NCBI GenBank assembly: GCA_944324445.1
Contig: CALUWL010000016.1
Location: forward strand, 1-32,327
Origin: Candidatus Gastranaerophilales bacterium
GTDB lineage: Bacteria; Cyanobacteriota; Vampirovibrionia; Gastranaerophilales; Gastranaerophilaceae
DNA length: 32,327 nucleotides
Direction of reading: 5' to 3'
Shown: positions 8,030 through 16,629 of the stretch, piece after piece
Layout of the letters: each line of letters begins with the position of its first letter
Numbering within the stretch: the stretch's first letter is position 1
The notes under the pieces: model-generated
Database searches by the model: none
Told to the model about the DNA's origin: nothing
What the model saw: the letters and a program-made list of their open reading frames with translations, nothing else
Translations under genes and position numbers: made by a program

Positions 8030-8065
8030 ATATATAAAAGATAATCAAGAGAGAGATTAAAAAAA

Positions 8066-8323
8066 ATGTCAAAGATGCAAAAAATAGATTTACTGGATGA
8101 AACTTTTAACCCATTCAATTCGCCAATATCTCAAGAAGAATTGATGGAAAACTTGGAAGATCTTGATAAAGGTAATATAAGAGCCAAGTTCAAAAATACT
8201 CAAGATCCAATAAATCTTGCGTTCGAAGCAATTGAAAAAACTTCTTTGAAAACATTAGCTAAGGATTTTGTTAAAGAAAGTTTTTATGATTTTGTTTCGT
8301 TTATAACAGATGTATGTAAATAA
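8066..8323 (+). CDS. Orphan acidic 85-residue protein
   Basis: Not recognised. The protein is soluble, begins MSKMQKIDLLDETFNPF and is predicted to be largely helical in its second half (NLAFEAIEKTSLKTLAKDFVKESFYDF). It has no signal peptide or membrane helix. GAGAGAG ends about 9 nt before the ATG as a ribosome binding site. It has its own promoter of the GGCAATTTT-N14-CTTTATTA type and its own terminator (8375-8398), so it is a single-gene unit, grouped by promoter with the MGWVTL family and two other orphans. Confidence 0.6.
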   Translation: MSKMQKIDLLDETFNPFNSPISQEELMENLEDLDKGNIRAKFKNTQDPINLAFEAIEKTSLKTLAKDFVKESFYDFVSFITDVCK

Positions 8324-8374
8324 TTATTTTTAATTATTTATCTGAAATGGGGGATTATAGGTAGGTTTATTAAT

Positions 8375-8398
8375 GACGTCATAAGACGTCTTTTTTTT
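8375..8398 (+). terminator. Rho-independent terminator
   Basis: GACGTC-ATAA-GACGTC stem-loop (8375-8390) followed by eight T's. It ends the transcript of the 85-residue orphan gene. Confidence 0.7.
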
Positions 8399-8458
8399 GG
8401 CAATAATTTTTATGTTTGTGTTTTGTTATTATTGCTAATGTTTTATTATGAGGTAAAT

Positions 8459-9571
8459 ATGGAAATTAATTTTAGTAGTTCGTATTTAAAAAATCTTTCT
8501 TTTTCAGGAAAAAAATTTACTAAGAAACAAAATAAAAATTTTATTGAAAGTAGATATCTAAGCCCCGTTAGTAGCGATGTAGACTTGCAGCCAGCTAAAA
8601 AAATGCCAGTTGAATTTTTTTCAGAGGCTTTTTGCCGAGCTAATATTGCTATAAAAAATTTAAATGCTTCACGAAATTCACGTAAGCTTGATGCTTTATT
8701 GCCAGCGTATAATACAGTTCTTTCTTTTAGGAGCGAGATTGGTCATATTGCTAACCAAAGAGATAATTCGATTGAGGATTTTTATACTTTTGCAAAAGAA
8801 TTTTATAAATATGATAATTATTTAAAAAATTCTAATTCAATTTATCGCAACAAACCTTTGGAATATGTTGATAATGACTCTTTTTTGGGACAAAATAGCA
8901 GGATTTATTTTGATAGCGCAAAGGTAACTTTGCCTTTTGATAAAATTCCTCATAATGTGAATCTACCTCGAAAAATAGCATTTGATTATGAAACAAGTGA
9001 TTCTAATCAAATTTCAAGCGCAAGAACCTTGTATGACTTAAGAAATCATATTATGTATGGTGAATACGACAAATATCCAGATAATAGTATTAGAGCTACC
9101 CAAATAAATATTTTTTCTCCTTCAAGAATTACTGAAAAATTTGCAAAATTTGCATCAATATTAAATGCTCCGGCTACTATAAATAATGCAAAGATTTTGC
9201 CAAACGGTGATTTTGTTGCTGATTCAATCGTTCTTTATGATTTGGATGACGAGCAGAATATATTATCTTCTACTGTTTTGTTAAATCCTGTTGTTAAATA
9301 TTCAAATGAAGATGATGAAGAAGAAAGATATTTTACTTTAAGCGCTACTTCTGCCTTTGTTTGCAGTCAAGCTGATGATTCAGATTTAAAAAGTTCTTAT
9401 TTGGTTTCACCAAAAATAATTGCTATGCCTGATGATATTTCCACTGAAGCAAAAGTTGCTCTTATAAACCAAAATGGTTGGATTGATAATGTTTATACGG
9501 ATTATTTAAAAGTTGGTGAACGTGTTTATTATGAAAGCAAGAAACTTATCGATGTTTCACGGATTAAATAA
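8459..9571 (+). CDS. Orphan 370-residue protein with N-terminal FSGKKF motif
   Basis: Not recognised. Start taken at ATG 8459, 5-8 nt after TGAGGT; an in-frame ATG at 8423 would add a 12-residue hydrophobic leader but has no ribosome binding site. The product has no signal peptide or membrane helix. The N-terminus runs INFSSSYLKNLSFSGKKF, Ser/Asn-rich, resembling the SLPSFSAKN segment near the start of the orphan at 23205. The body looks like a mixed alpha/beta soluble protein, with an acidic patch NEDDEEERYF at about residue 280. GGCAATAAT at 8399-8407 recalls the shared promoter box, but no CTTTATTA is at the right distance. A terminator shared with fusA follows. Confidence 0.6.
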   Translation: MEINFSSSYLKNLSFSGKKFTKKQNKNFIESRYLSPVSSDVDLQPAKKMPVEFFSEAFCRANIAIKNLNASRNSRKLDALLPAYNTVLSFRSEIGHIANQRDNSIEDFYTFAKEFYKYDNYLKNSNSIYRNKPLEYVDNDSFLGQNSRIYFDSAKVTLPFDKIPHNVNLPRKIAFDYETSDSNQISSARTLYDLRNHIMYGEYDKYPDNSIRATQINIFSPSRITEKFAKFASILNAPATINNAKILPNGDFVADSIVLYDLDDEQNILSSTVLLNPVVKYSNEDDEEERYFTLSATSAFVCSQADDSDLKSSYLVSPKIIAMPDDISTEAKVALINQNGWIDNVYTDYLKVGERVYYESKKLIDVSRIK

Positions 9572-9580
9572 TTCTATATT

Positions 9581-9611
9581 AAAAAAGCCTCGGATTTTCC
9601 GAGGCTTTTAT
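9581..9611. terminator. Bidirectional Rho-independent terminator
   Basis: AAAAGCCTCGG (9583-9593), loop ATTTT, CCGAGGCTTTT (9599-9609): a perfect 11-bp stem with A-run and T-run on either side. It separates the convergent orphan gene (ends 9571) and fusA (ends 9628). Confidence 0.85.
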
Positions 9612-9627
9612 TTATAGGTTTTAGAAT

Positions 9628-11715
9628 TTATGCTCCTGTTGCATTTTTTGAAATAATTTCTTTTTCAATGTTTGCAGGAACTTGTTCATATTTGCAGAAT
9701 TCCATAGAGAATGTTCCTCTGCCTTGAGTATTTGAACGAAGGTCAGTAGCATATCCGAACATATTAGCCAATGGAACAATACCGCGAACTATAACGTTTC
9801 CTGTATTTCCTTGGGGTTCTTGACCTTCTATGCGTCCTCTACGACGAGAGATATCACCGATGATTGTTCCTGTGAATTCGTCAGGAATTTCGATTTCGAC
9901 TTTCATCATAGGTTCAAGTATGCAAGGTTGAGCTTTTTTGCAACCTTCTTTCATTGCCATAGAGCCGGCAATTTTGAACGCCATTTCTGATGAGTCAACT
10001 TCGTGGAATGAACCATCGTATAATTCAACTTTTACGTCAATTACAGGATATCCAGCTAGGATACCGCCTTCAAGAGCTTCTTCCATACCTTTTCTTGCAG
10101 GTTCAATGTATTCTTTTGGAATAGCACCACCGACGATTTTGTTTTCAAATACAAAACCTTCGTTTTCTCCTGCAGGAGAAATTCTGACTTTAACATGACC
10201 ATATTGACCTTTACCGCCTGATTGACGGATGAATTTAGAGTCTTGATCAGCTGTTCCTCTTATTGTTTCACGGTATGCAACTTGAGGTTTACCGATGTTT
10301 GCTTCAACTTTAAATTCTCTTAACATTCGGTCAACAATGATATCAAGGTGAAGTTCGCCCATACCGGATATAATTGTTTGTCCTGTTTCGACATCAGATT
10401 TAACCCTGAATGATGGATCTTCTTCTGCTAATTTTTGAAGTGCTACGCCCATTTTATCCTGATCAGCTTTTGTTTTAGGTTCAATTGCAACCGAAATAAC
10501 CGGTTCAGGGAAGCTCATTCTTTCTAAAATGATTGGAGCGTTTTCATCACATAAAGTATCACCTGTAGTAGTGTCTTTTAAGCCTACAGCTGCACAGATG
10601 TCGCCGGCGTATACTTCTTGTTCTTCAAGTCTTTGGTCTGCATACATACGAACTAATCTTGAGATACGTTCTTTTTTGCCATTTGTAGAATTTAGAACAT
10701 AAGAACCTGAAGTAATTACACCTGAATATACTCTTAAGAATGTTAAACGTCCGACAAACGGGTCAGTCATTACTTTAAATGCTAAAGCTGAGAATGGTTC
10801 AGAATCTGATGAATGACGTTCTGTTTTTGTTCCGTCTTCAAGTTCACCTTCAATAGCTTTAACATCAACAGGTGAAGGCATATAGTCTACAACGTTGTTT
10901 AATAAGAGTTGTACACCTTTGTTTTTGAATGCTGTACCGCAGCATACCGGAACAATTTTGTTATTGCAAACTGCTTTTCTTAGTGCTGCTTTAAGTTCGT
11001 CAACTGTAATTGTTGAAGGATCTTCAAAGAATTTTTCCATTAATGCGTCATCTTCTGCAGAAATAGCTTCAACCATTTCGTCGTGATATTGTTGAGCTTT
11101 TTCAAGCATATCTGCAGGAATATCCTCTTCTTTAATGTCTGTTCCTAAATCGTTAGTATAGATTTCAGCTTTCATTGTCATAAGGTCAATTAAGCCTGTG
11201 AATTTATCTTCTGCGCCAATTGGTAATTGAATTGGAACAGCATTAGCACCAAGTCTATTTTTTATTTGGTCAACTACACGATAGAAATCTGCACCGGTTC
11301 TATCCATTTTGTTTACAAATACCATTCTTGGTACTTCGTAGCGGTTAGCTTGTCTCCAAACTGTTTCAGATTGAGATTGAACACCACCTACTGCGCAAAA
11401 TACAGCAACTACGCCATCAAGTACACGTAGTGAACGTTCAACTTCAATAGTAAAATCAACGTGGCCCGGAGTATCGATAATATTAATTTGATGACCTTTC
11501 CATTCTGCAGTTACTGCGGCAGATTGAATTGTAATACCACGTTCTCTTTCTTGTTCCATAAAGTCGGTTACGGCTGCACCGTCATGTACTTCACCAATTT
11601 TGTGTGTTTTACCCGTATAGAATAAAATACGCTCTGTTGTCGTGGTTTTACCTGCATCGATGTGCGCAGCTATACCAATATTGCGGATTTTATCCAATGC
11701 TGTTTTTCTTGGCAT
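9628..11715 (-). CDS. fusA: Translation elongation factor G
   Basis: A 695-residue GTPase that drives ribosomal translocation. The G domain has AHIDAGKTT (residues 17-25), the DTPGH switch II motif and NKMD. Domain II, the III/V fold and the domain IV loop ([15 protein letters not shown]) follow, ending with [20 protein letters not shown]. The start is set at [20 protein letters not shown] because AAAGGA lies 8-10 nt upstream and EF-G proteins begin there; a longer frame to 11808 is non-conserved leader. Here fusA stands alone, without the rpsL-rpsG-tuf neighbours it usually has. It reads higher in GC than surrounding genes, as expected of a highly expressed gene. Confidence 0.97.
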   Translation of the reverse strand: MPRKTALDKIRNIGIAAHIDAGKTTTTERILFYTGKTHKIGEVHDGAAVTDFMEQERERGITIQSAAVTAEWKGHQINIIDTPGHVDFTIEVERSLRVLDGVVAVFCAVGGVQSQSETVWRQANRYEVPRMVFVNKMDRTGADFYRVVDQIKNRLGANAVPIQLPIGAEDKFTGLIDLMTMKAEIYTNDLGTDIKEEDIPADMLEKAQQYHDEMVEAISAEDDALMEKFFEDPSTITVDELKAALRKAVCNNKIVPVCCGTAFKNKGVQLLLNNVVDYMPSPVDVKAIEGELEDGTKTERHSSDSEPFSALAFKVMTDPFVGRLTFLRVYSGVITSGSYVLNSTNGKKERISRLVRMYADQRLEEQEVYAGDICAAVGLKDTTTGDTLCDENAPIILERMSFPEPVISVAIEPKTKADQDKMGVALQKLAEEDPSFRVKSDVETGQTIISGMGELHLDIIVDRMLREFKVEANIGKPQVAYRETIRGTADQDSKFIRQSGGKGQYGHVKVRISPAGENEGFVFENKIVGGAIPKEYIEPARKGMEEALEGGILAGYPVIDVKVELYDGSFHEVDSSEMAFKIAGSMAMKEGCKKAQPCILEPMMKVEIEIPDEFTGTIIGDISRRRGRIEGQEPQGNTGNVIVRGIVPLANMFGYATDLRSNTQGRGTFSMEFCKYEQVPANIEKEIISKNATGA

Positions 11716-11893
11716 ATTTAGTTTCCTTTTCTTAAAATAGTATCTTTTATTATATATTAATTTTCGCATAAACAAGTATCTTGACAAGTATTTAGCTAGA
11801 AAATTCAAATTTCTTAAAAAATCCTACAAATATTGGTTTTACTTTTTTAAAAAAATCATTAACATAATATTGAGTATTAACGAGGTATTATTT

Positions 11894-12430
11894 ATGGCTA
11901 AATTAGTTGGAAGCAGTCTTTTTACAGGCGCAATTTCAAGTTTAAATTCAAACTACTTATTACTGTTAAACGGTAATCAAGGTTTAACTTTGGATAATAT
12001 TTTAAATCCGTCTTCTGATAGTATTAAATATTCTGTTAATCAGACATTTAGAAACTATATGATGACAAATTTTAATCAAATGGATATTGATGGTGATGGT
12101 ACAATCTCTCAAGAAGATTTGAGCGGATATACTGCAAAACTTCAAACCCAGGGTATGACATATAATGAATTATCTCAACTTTGTGCTAACGGCGGATCAT
12201 CAATGTCCAGCCTTTTGGACACGGTGTTGTCTAATTTCAGTGAAATAGATACTAATCACGATGGAAGAGTAACACAAAGCGAAATAAATGCTTATAGAAT
12301 GAATGAAGAAATAAAGGAAGTTAAAGAAAAATATCCAAAAATTGACCCTACTAAGATGTCAATGTTTTATGAAACAGATACTGCAAATGATACAAGTTCT
12401 ACTGATAATGACGACAAGGTTTTTAATTAA
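11894..12430 (+). CDS. EF-hand calcium-binding protein
   Basis: A 178-residue protein with two canonical EF-hand loops: DIDGDGTISQED (about residues 64-75) and DTNHDGRVTQSE (about 115-126), each with the D-x-D/N-x-D-G-x-I/V pattern. It probably binds two Ca2+ ions in one paired domain. The N-terminus (MAKLVGSSLFTGAISSLNSN) is mildly hydrophobic but not a classical signal peptide, so location is unknown. The start at 11894 is chosen because GAGG sits 8 nt upstream; an in-frame start at 11870 has no such site. The acidic C-terminal tail (DTANDTSSTDNDDKVFN) looks disordered. It is convergent with the first MGWVTL gene across a shared terminator. Confidence 0.85.
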   Translation: MAKLVGSSLFTGAISSLNSNYLLLLNGNQGLTLDNILNPSSDSIKYSVNQTFRNYMMTNFNQMDIDGDGTISQEDLSGYTAKLQTQGMTYNELSQLCANGGSSMSSLLDTVLSNFSEIDTNHDGRVTQSEINAYRMNEEIKEVKEKYPKIDPTKMSMFYETDTANDTSSTDNDDKVFN

Positions 12431-12435
12431 AAAAA

Positions 12436-12463
12436 AAGGCGGGTTATTCCCGCCTTAATTTTT
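12436..12463. terminator. Bidirectional Rho-independent terminator
   Basis: AAGGCGGG (12436-12443), TTATT, CCCGCCTT (12449-12456), with an A-run before and AATTTTT after. It serves the EF-hand gene and probably the convergent gene ending at 12498. Confidence 0.8.
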
Positions 12464-12497
12464 ACACGTTTATTTTATAAAGAGAGTTGAGATTTTA

Positions 12498-13334
12498 TTA
12501 AGCTAATTTTATTGTTGAATTTTGAATTTCAGAGCTTACAGCTTCTGATACTGCTTGCATTTCTTGACTTACTGCTTCCATTTGTGATTCAACATCTGAT
12601 TGTTCAAGATCGAGCATAGTTTCTTTGTCGTTTGCATCTTCTTCAAGCATTGCAAGCTCGTTTTCATATATTGTTTTTGTATAGTTAACATTGTTTGTAT
12701 ATTCTGTTTGTAAATCTTGACTTTCGATTTGAAGTTGCGAAATTATGTTGTTGACATTGGTTGATATTGAGCTTATATCATCTTCTGTAATTCCGTTTAA
12801 ATCCGGCAAACCGTATTCTGTTACAACTGTGCTTAGATCAACAAAATCAAATCTTGTTAAGCTGTCTGCGGTAATATTAGTAGCGTCAAATTTTTTGTCT
12901 TGTCCCCAATAGTATTGTTCCACATTAGGGTTTACTTCAGCATGGGGTACTGGAATACTATTTCCGTTTTCGTCTTTTTTGCTGAGAATGTTTCCATCTT
13001 TATCTTTGACGTATTTACCATTGTCGCTTGCAACTTGTGCTATATTGTTGTCATCTACTACTATATCTTGGTTACCGTCTGCTACTTCTCTTGCTATTTG
13101 AAGATATTTGTTTAATAAGCTTCTTTTTTGATTAAGCTCATCCATTGCTTCATTATAGCTTGTTTTATACGGTAACAACGCTTTTTCTTGATTATTTTGA
13201 ATAACCGCTGTTTCGTATTGTTTTTGTCTTGCTAATTGTCTTTTTTCGCGAGAAATTTGTAAATCACGCATTTGATAATAAGCATGCGACTGTTTTAATT
13301 CCCTTTTTCTTAATGTAAGTGTTACCCACCCCAT
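12498..13334 (-). CDS. MGWVTL-family coiled-coil protein, paralog A (278 aa)
   Basis: Function unknown. The first 54 residues (MGWVTLTLRKRELKQSHAYY...) are nearly identical to paralog B at 15996, and the last 45 or so (ending SSEIQNSTIKLA) also match it. The middle is unrelated: about 100 residues longer, with segments such as KDKDGNILSKKDENGNSIPV and an Asp/Asn-rich part. Both ends are heptad-rich and predicted coiled coil; no signal peptide or membrane helix is present. Conserved helical ends with a variable centre resemble flagellin- or EspA-like filament subunits, by architecture only. AGAGGT precedes the ATG by 8 nt. Promoter type GCAATT-N14-CTTTATTA with downstream TGTAGGGAT. Confidence 0.75.
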   Translation of the reverse strand: MGWVTLTLRKRELKQSHAYYQMRDLQISREKRQLARQKQYETAVIQNNQEKALLPYKTSYNEAMDELNQKRSLLNKYLQIAREVADGNQDIVVDDNNIAQVASDNGKYVKDKDGNILSKKDENGNSIPVPHAEVNPNVEQYYWGQDKKFDATNITADSLTRFDFVDLSTVVTEYGLPDLNGITEDDISSISTNVNNIISQLQIESQDLQTEYTNNVNYTKTIYENELAMLEEDANDKETMLDLEQSDVESQMEAVSQEMQAVSEAVSSEIQNSTIKLA

Positions 13335-13379
13335 AGTAGTACCTCTTTCTCTCTTGTTTAAGCGTGTTTAAAATTTAAT

Positions 13380-13424
13380 ATCCCTACATAGTAATAAAGT
13401 TTTTTTGGCTTAATTAATTGCTAA
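13380..13424 (-). promoter_or_regulatory. AGCAATTAA-N14-CTTTATTA promoter with TGTAGGGAT, paralog A
   Basis: On the minus strand: AGCAATTAA (13414-13422), 14 nt, CTTTATTA (13392-13399), 3 nt, TGTAGGGAT (13380-13388). As hexamers it reads TTAGCA-17 nt-AACTTT. The predicted transcript begins near TGTAGGGAT and has a leader of about 50 nt. Confidence 0.6.
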
Positions 13425-13433
13425 ACATTTAAT

Positions 13434-13973
13434 TTATTGCTTAATAAAACTTAACAATTCAAGGCAAACTCTGCCGTATTTCTTACTTTTCAGGATATTG
13501 AGGGGTAGGTTATTATTTTTTATTACTTCGTCTAAATTAATTTTATTTATATTATCGTATTCAATAACTATTATTCCGTTTTTATCTAACAATTCTGCGG
13601 CTTTTTTAATAATTGGCGTATAATTATCCTGCCATGGCGGATCTATATAAATTACATCATATTTTTCTGCGGTTTTATAGTTTAGTGCGTTTGCTATTAT
13701 TAAATTGGGCTTGTGTTTTATCTTTGCATAATTTTTTTTAATTAATTCAGCTGCTTTAGTATTAATTTCGATTTCTGTTACTTTGTAGCCTCTTGATAGT
13801 GCTTCAAGACCCATTATGGCACTGCCTGCAAACATATCAAGAAATGTAGTTCCATCGGTATAATATGGCATTAAAATATTAAAAACGCTTTGCCTTACCT
13901 TTGATAGAGTAGGCTTTGCGCATTTTGGTACTTCGATTTTACTCCCTTTATATTGCCCGCCTGTCAGATACAA
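13434..13973 (-). CDS. rsmD: 16S rRNA (guanine966-N2)-methyltransferase
   Basis: A 179-residue SAM-dependent methyltransferase. PTLSKVRQSVFNIL (residues 21-34) corresponds to the RPT.DRVREALFNIL signature. FLDMFAGSAIMGLEALSRG is the SAM-binding motif I region and DPPW (111-114) is the catalytic N6/N2-type motif. It modifies G966 of 16S rRNA during 30S assembly. The start codon is TTG, supported by GGAGA ending 8 nt upstream and by the family's YLTGGxxKGxKL N-terminus. It is divergent from the next gene with only 32 bp between them. Its 3' end is 10 bp from the promoter of paralog A. Confidence 0.92.
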   Translation of the reverse strand: MYLTGGQYKGSKIEVPKCAKPTLSKVRQSVFNILMPYYTDGTTFLDMFAGSAIMGLEALSRGYKVTEIEINTKAAELIKKNYAKIKHKPNLIIANALNYKTAEKYDVIYIDPPWQDNYTPIIKKAAELLDKNGIIVIEYDNINKINLDEVIKNNNLPLNILKSKKYGRVCLELLSFIKQ

Positions 13974-14005
13974 TTTATATCTCCTTTTTGTAATATTAAT
14001 TTATC

Positions 14006-15370
14006 ATGAAAAAAATTGTTATTATAGGCGGCGGAGCAGCAGGTGCTAAAGCTGCATCTAAAGCTAAAAGGTTAAATCCTGAAAATCAGGTCGAACTTTA
14101 CACAAAAGATAATAATATCGCTGTATCATTATGCGGTTTACCCTATTATATTGAAGGTTCTGTCGATGACATTAATAAATTAATCATAAGGACACCTTCT
14201 GATTTTTTAAATATGGGTATTCCTGTGTTTTTGGGTCATGAAGCTCAGGAAATTTATCCGGAACAAAATTGTGTATTAATAAACGGTAATCATATATTTT
14301 ATGATGAACTTATACTTGCTCTTGGTGCTGATGTTAATATTCCTAATATTGAAAATATTAATGCAGGCAATATTTTCACATTAAGGAGTATAGATTCCGG
14401 TGTCAAAATAAGAGAAAAAATGTTAAATTCTAAATCTGTTATTTTGCTTGGTGCCGGATATATCGGAATAGAACTCACTGAAGCATTTATTCAAAACGGG
14501 CTTGAAGTTACTATTATTGAAGCCAAAGAGCGTATTGCAAGTGATTTTGATGAAGATTTTTCAAGGTTGATTCAAGATATTATAGTTTCAAAATGTAATT
14601 CAAAAATTCAAACTTTCTATAGTGAAAAAGCAGTTAAAATCACTGTTGATGAAAATAATAATTTTAGAAGTCTTATAACTGATTCAGGTAAGGAATTTTT
14701 CGCTGATTTTTGTGTTTTATCAACAGGAGCTCATCCTAACGTCGAAATAGCTAAAAAAGCTGGTATTAAGCTTGGTATGACCGGTGCCATAGAAGTTGAT
14801 AACAGAATGAGAACAAATATAAAAAATATTTTTGCCTGCGGTGATTGTACACAAAAGTATGACATTGTTACTCGCGAACCGGCTTATATCGGGCTTGGAA
14901 CAATAGCAAATAAAGAAGGAAGAGTTGCTGCAATAAATGCTACCTGTAAAAAAGAATATGAAGTTTTTGACGGCATTTTAAGCTCTTTTATTACGAGATT
15001 TTTTGATTACACAATATCTAAAACCGGTCTTACTTTATCTAAAGCACTTGAATATTCAAAAAAAGTTAATCTTGAACCAATAAGTGCTACGATTACAAAA
15101 AAAGATAAAGCAAGCTATATGCCGTCTGCAAACGAAATGACTCTTAAAGTTCTTGCAGACAAAAGAAGCGGTGAAATTTTAGGGGCTCAAGGTATTGGCT
15201 GCGTTGGAAATATAGCACAGAGAATTAATACTATTACATCTGCTCTTCAAGCAAGGCTTACTGTGGATGACCTTTTGCATTTGGATTTACCTTATGCGCC
15301 TCCTTATTCAAGTTCAATTGATCCGATTTTAACCGCTGCTTATAAATTAAAAGAACAAATAAAAAAATAA
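14006..15370 (+). CDS. CoA-disulfide reductase / NADH oxidase-family flavoprotein
   Basis: A 454-residue FAD-dependent pyridine nucleotide-disulfide oxidoreductase. GGGAAGAKAA (residues 8-17) binds FAD. The single redox cysteine C43 in SLCGLPYYIEG is characteristic of the CoA-disulfide reductase and NADH oxidase/peroxidase group. GAGYIGIELTEA binds NAD(P)H, and IFACGDCTQ is the second FAD motif. The C-terminal dimerisation domain retains LPYAPPYSSS, typical of Cdr and Nox proteins, in which tyrosines line the active site. The reaction could be CoA-disulfide or polysulfide reduction or NADH oxidation; sequence alone does not choose. No Shine-Dalgarno sequence is seen; TAATAT (13991-13996) lies 9 nt before the ATG. 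Confidence 0.85.
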   Translation: MKKIVIIGGGAAGAKAASKAKRLNPENQVELYTKDNNIAVSLCGLPYYIEGSVDDINKLIIRTPSDFLNMGIPVFLGHEAQEIYPEQNCVLINGNHIFYDELILALGADVNIPNIENINAGNIFTLRSIDSGVKIREKMLNSKSVILLGAGYIGIELTEAFIQNGLEVTIIEAKERIASDFDEDFSRLIQDIIVSKCNSKIQTFYSEKAVKITVDENNNFRSLITDSGKEFFADFCVLSTGAHPNVEIAKKAGIKLGMTGAIEVDNRMRTNIKNIFACGDCTQKYDIVTREPAYIGLGTIANKEGRVAAINATCKKEYEVFDGILSSFITRFFDYTISKTGLTLSKALEYSKKVNLEPISATITKKDKASYMPSANEMTLKVLADKRSGEILGAQGIGCVGNIAQRINTITSALQARLTVDDLLHLDLPYAPPYSSSIDPILTAAYKLKEQIKK

Positions 15371-15394
15371 AAAGTGCCGATAATCGGCACTTTT
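15371..15394. terminator. Bidirectional Rho-independent terminator
   Basis: AAAGTGCCG-ATAAT-CGGCACTTT hairpin with A's before and T's after. It lies between the flavoprotein gene and the convergent paralog B. Confidence 0.8.
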
Positions 15395-15438
15395 AATATG
15401 TTACACTATATTTTTGGTTTTACTTGGTTTTATTTAAA

Positions 15439-15996
15439 TTAAGCTAATTTTATTGTTGAATTTTGAATTTCGGTGCTTACTGCTTCGGATACAGCTTGCA
15501 TTTCTTGGCTTATTGCTTCCATTTGAGCTTCAACTTCTGTTTGTTCCATATCAAGTTGAGTTTCCCTATCGCTTGCTTCTTCTTCAACCATTGCAAGTTC
15601 GCCTTCGTATAATGTTTTTATTTCGTCGCTGCGTTGTGTGTATTCAAGTTGCGCATCTGAAATAAGTTGATTTAAATCAGAGATTGACTCCCCTTTATCA
15701 TTTGTATGATCTGTTTCGCTCCATTTATCATCTTTATTATTTTCATCTGAATTGTGTTCAGAGATTTCTTTTCTCATTGCACTTATCTGTGCTCTGTATC
15801 CATCCCTTGTTGTGTAGTATTTTTCTCTTTCAGCATTTACTTCTGCTTGTTGGTCATTTTGAATTACTGATGTTTCGTATTGTTTTTGTCTTGCCAATTG
15901 TCTTTTCTCACGTGAAATTTGTAAATCCCTTAATTGGTAATAGGCGTGAGATTGCTTTAATTCCCTCTTTCTTAAAGTAAGTGTAACCCATCCCAT
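15439..15996 (-). CDS. MGWVTL-family coiled-coil protein, paralog B (185 aa)
   Basis: Function unknown. Residues 1-50 and the last 50 or so are near-identical to paralog A, including MGWVTLTLRK, the RDLQISREKRQLARQKQYET run and the C-terminal STEIQNSTIKLA. The centre is short and unlike that of A, with a hydrophilic loop (SDENNKDDKWSETDHTNDKG). Heptad patterns suggest two antiparallel coiled-coil arms. No signal peptide or membrane helix. AAAGAGGT precedes the ATG, and the last 25 nt before the start resemble those of paralog A. Promoter of the GGCAATTTT-N14-TTTATTA type with TGTAGGGAT. Confidence 0.75.
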   Translation of the reverse strand: MGWVTLTLRKRELKQSHAYYQLRDLQISREKRQLARQKQYETSVIQNDQQAEVNAEREKYYTTRDGYRAQISAMRKEISEHNSDENNKDDKWSETDHTNDKGESISDLNQLISDAQLEYTQRSDEIKTLYEGELAMVEEEASDRETQLDMEQTEVEAQMEAISQEMQAVSEAVSTEIQNSTIKLA

Positions 15997-16071
15997 AGTA
16001 AAACCTCTTTCCTTGTTCCCCTTGTAAAATATTTGTAACGTGTTTAGAATTTAACTTTAGTGTGTGTAAAA

Positions 16072-16116
16072 ATCCCTACATCCTAATAAACAATTTTTGT
16101 TTTCAAAAATTGCCAA
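16072..16116 (-). promoter_or_regulatory. TTGGCAATTTT-N14-GTTTATTA promoter with TGTAGGGAT, paralog B
   Basis: On the minus strand: GGCAATTTT (16106-16114), 14 nt, GTTTATTA (16084-16091), 3 nt, TGTAGGGAT (16072-16080). A perfect inverted repeat CAATTTTTG-tttt-CAAAAATTG (16091-16112) fills the space between the two boxes and could be an operator. The leader is about 80 nt. Confidence 0.6.
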
Positions 16117-16222
16117 GTTAAGTTGTATTCTTGTTACAAAACTTAATATTTGCTCTGCAAAGTTAGACAGGACAAGAAAAAAGTTTTTACTTGTTAAAAT
16201 ATTTTATTGTATATTAAAAAAG

Positions 16223-16471
16223 CTAGCATAATTGAACTTTTAGATTTTTATTTTCGGATAAAATTCTAAAATCATACAACACTTCTTCTTTGTATAAATT
16301 TTGTTCATCTTTAAAATATTCAGCGGACTTATCTTCAGAATTTAAAGATAAAATCTCGCTCATTAAAAGAAATTTTCTTAAATTTCTGGATGAACTTAAT
16401 TCGCATAATTTTGCACCAACTCTTTTTTTACTAAGCGCACGTTGCTTAGCAGAATTTCCATGTAATGACAT
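16223..16471 (-). CDS. Orphan basic 82-residue protein
   Basis: Not recognised. Start placed at 16471 (MSLHGNSAKQRALSKKRVGA) because GGGGGAACAA ends 6-11 nt upstream, a segment also seen before paralog B. An in-frame ATG at 16489 would add MGEQIF and overlap that site. The N-terminal half is Lys/Arg-rich and the C-terminal half acidic then mixed; no membrane helix. Its promoter carries the same two boxes and TGTAGGGAT as paralogs A and B, which is the main reason to link it to that group. The 140-225 bp flanks hold no other gene. Confidence 0.55.
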   Translation of the reverse strand: MSLHGNSAKQRALSKKRVGAKLCELSSSRNLRKFLLMSEILSLNSEDKSAEYFKDEQNLYKEEVLYDFRILSENKNLKVQLC

Positions 16472-16508
16472 AAAAATTTGTTCCCCCATAAAATTGTGTG
16501 TTACATAA

Positions 16509-16553
16509 ATCCCTACATGGTTATAAAGTTTTTTTGAATTTTTGAATTGCTTT
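16509..16553 (-). promoter_or_regulatory. AGCAATTCA-N14-CTTTATAA promoter with TGTAGGGAT
   Basis: On the minus strand: AGCAATTCA (16543-16551), 14 nt, CTTTATAA (16521-16528), 3 nt, TGTAGGGAT (16509-16517). It precedes the 82-residue orphan gene by about 40 nt. Confidence 0.6.
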
Positions 16554-16629
16554 TTTTGTCTAAATTGTCTTAATATTTCTTAATATTTTGATTGTTTCTT
16601 ACTTTATTTTTTTGTTTTATAATCCGATT

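Noticed and set aside
8399-8440. Seventh copy of the shared promoter, before the gene at 8459
   Set aside because: GGCAATAAT is present, but the closest TTATTA-like box is at 16 nt rather than 14 and matches poorly, so it was not counted.
15453-15980. Plus-strand open frames of 70 and 98 codons opposite paralog B
   Set aside because: They mirror the coiled-coil gene's Glu/Gln/Lys codons as Leu/Phe-rich strings and have no ribosome binding site; they are shadows of the minus-strand gene.
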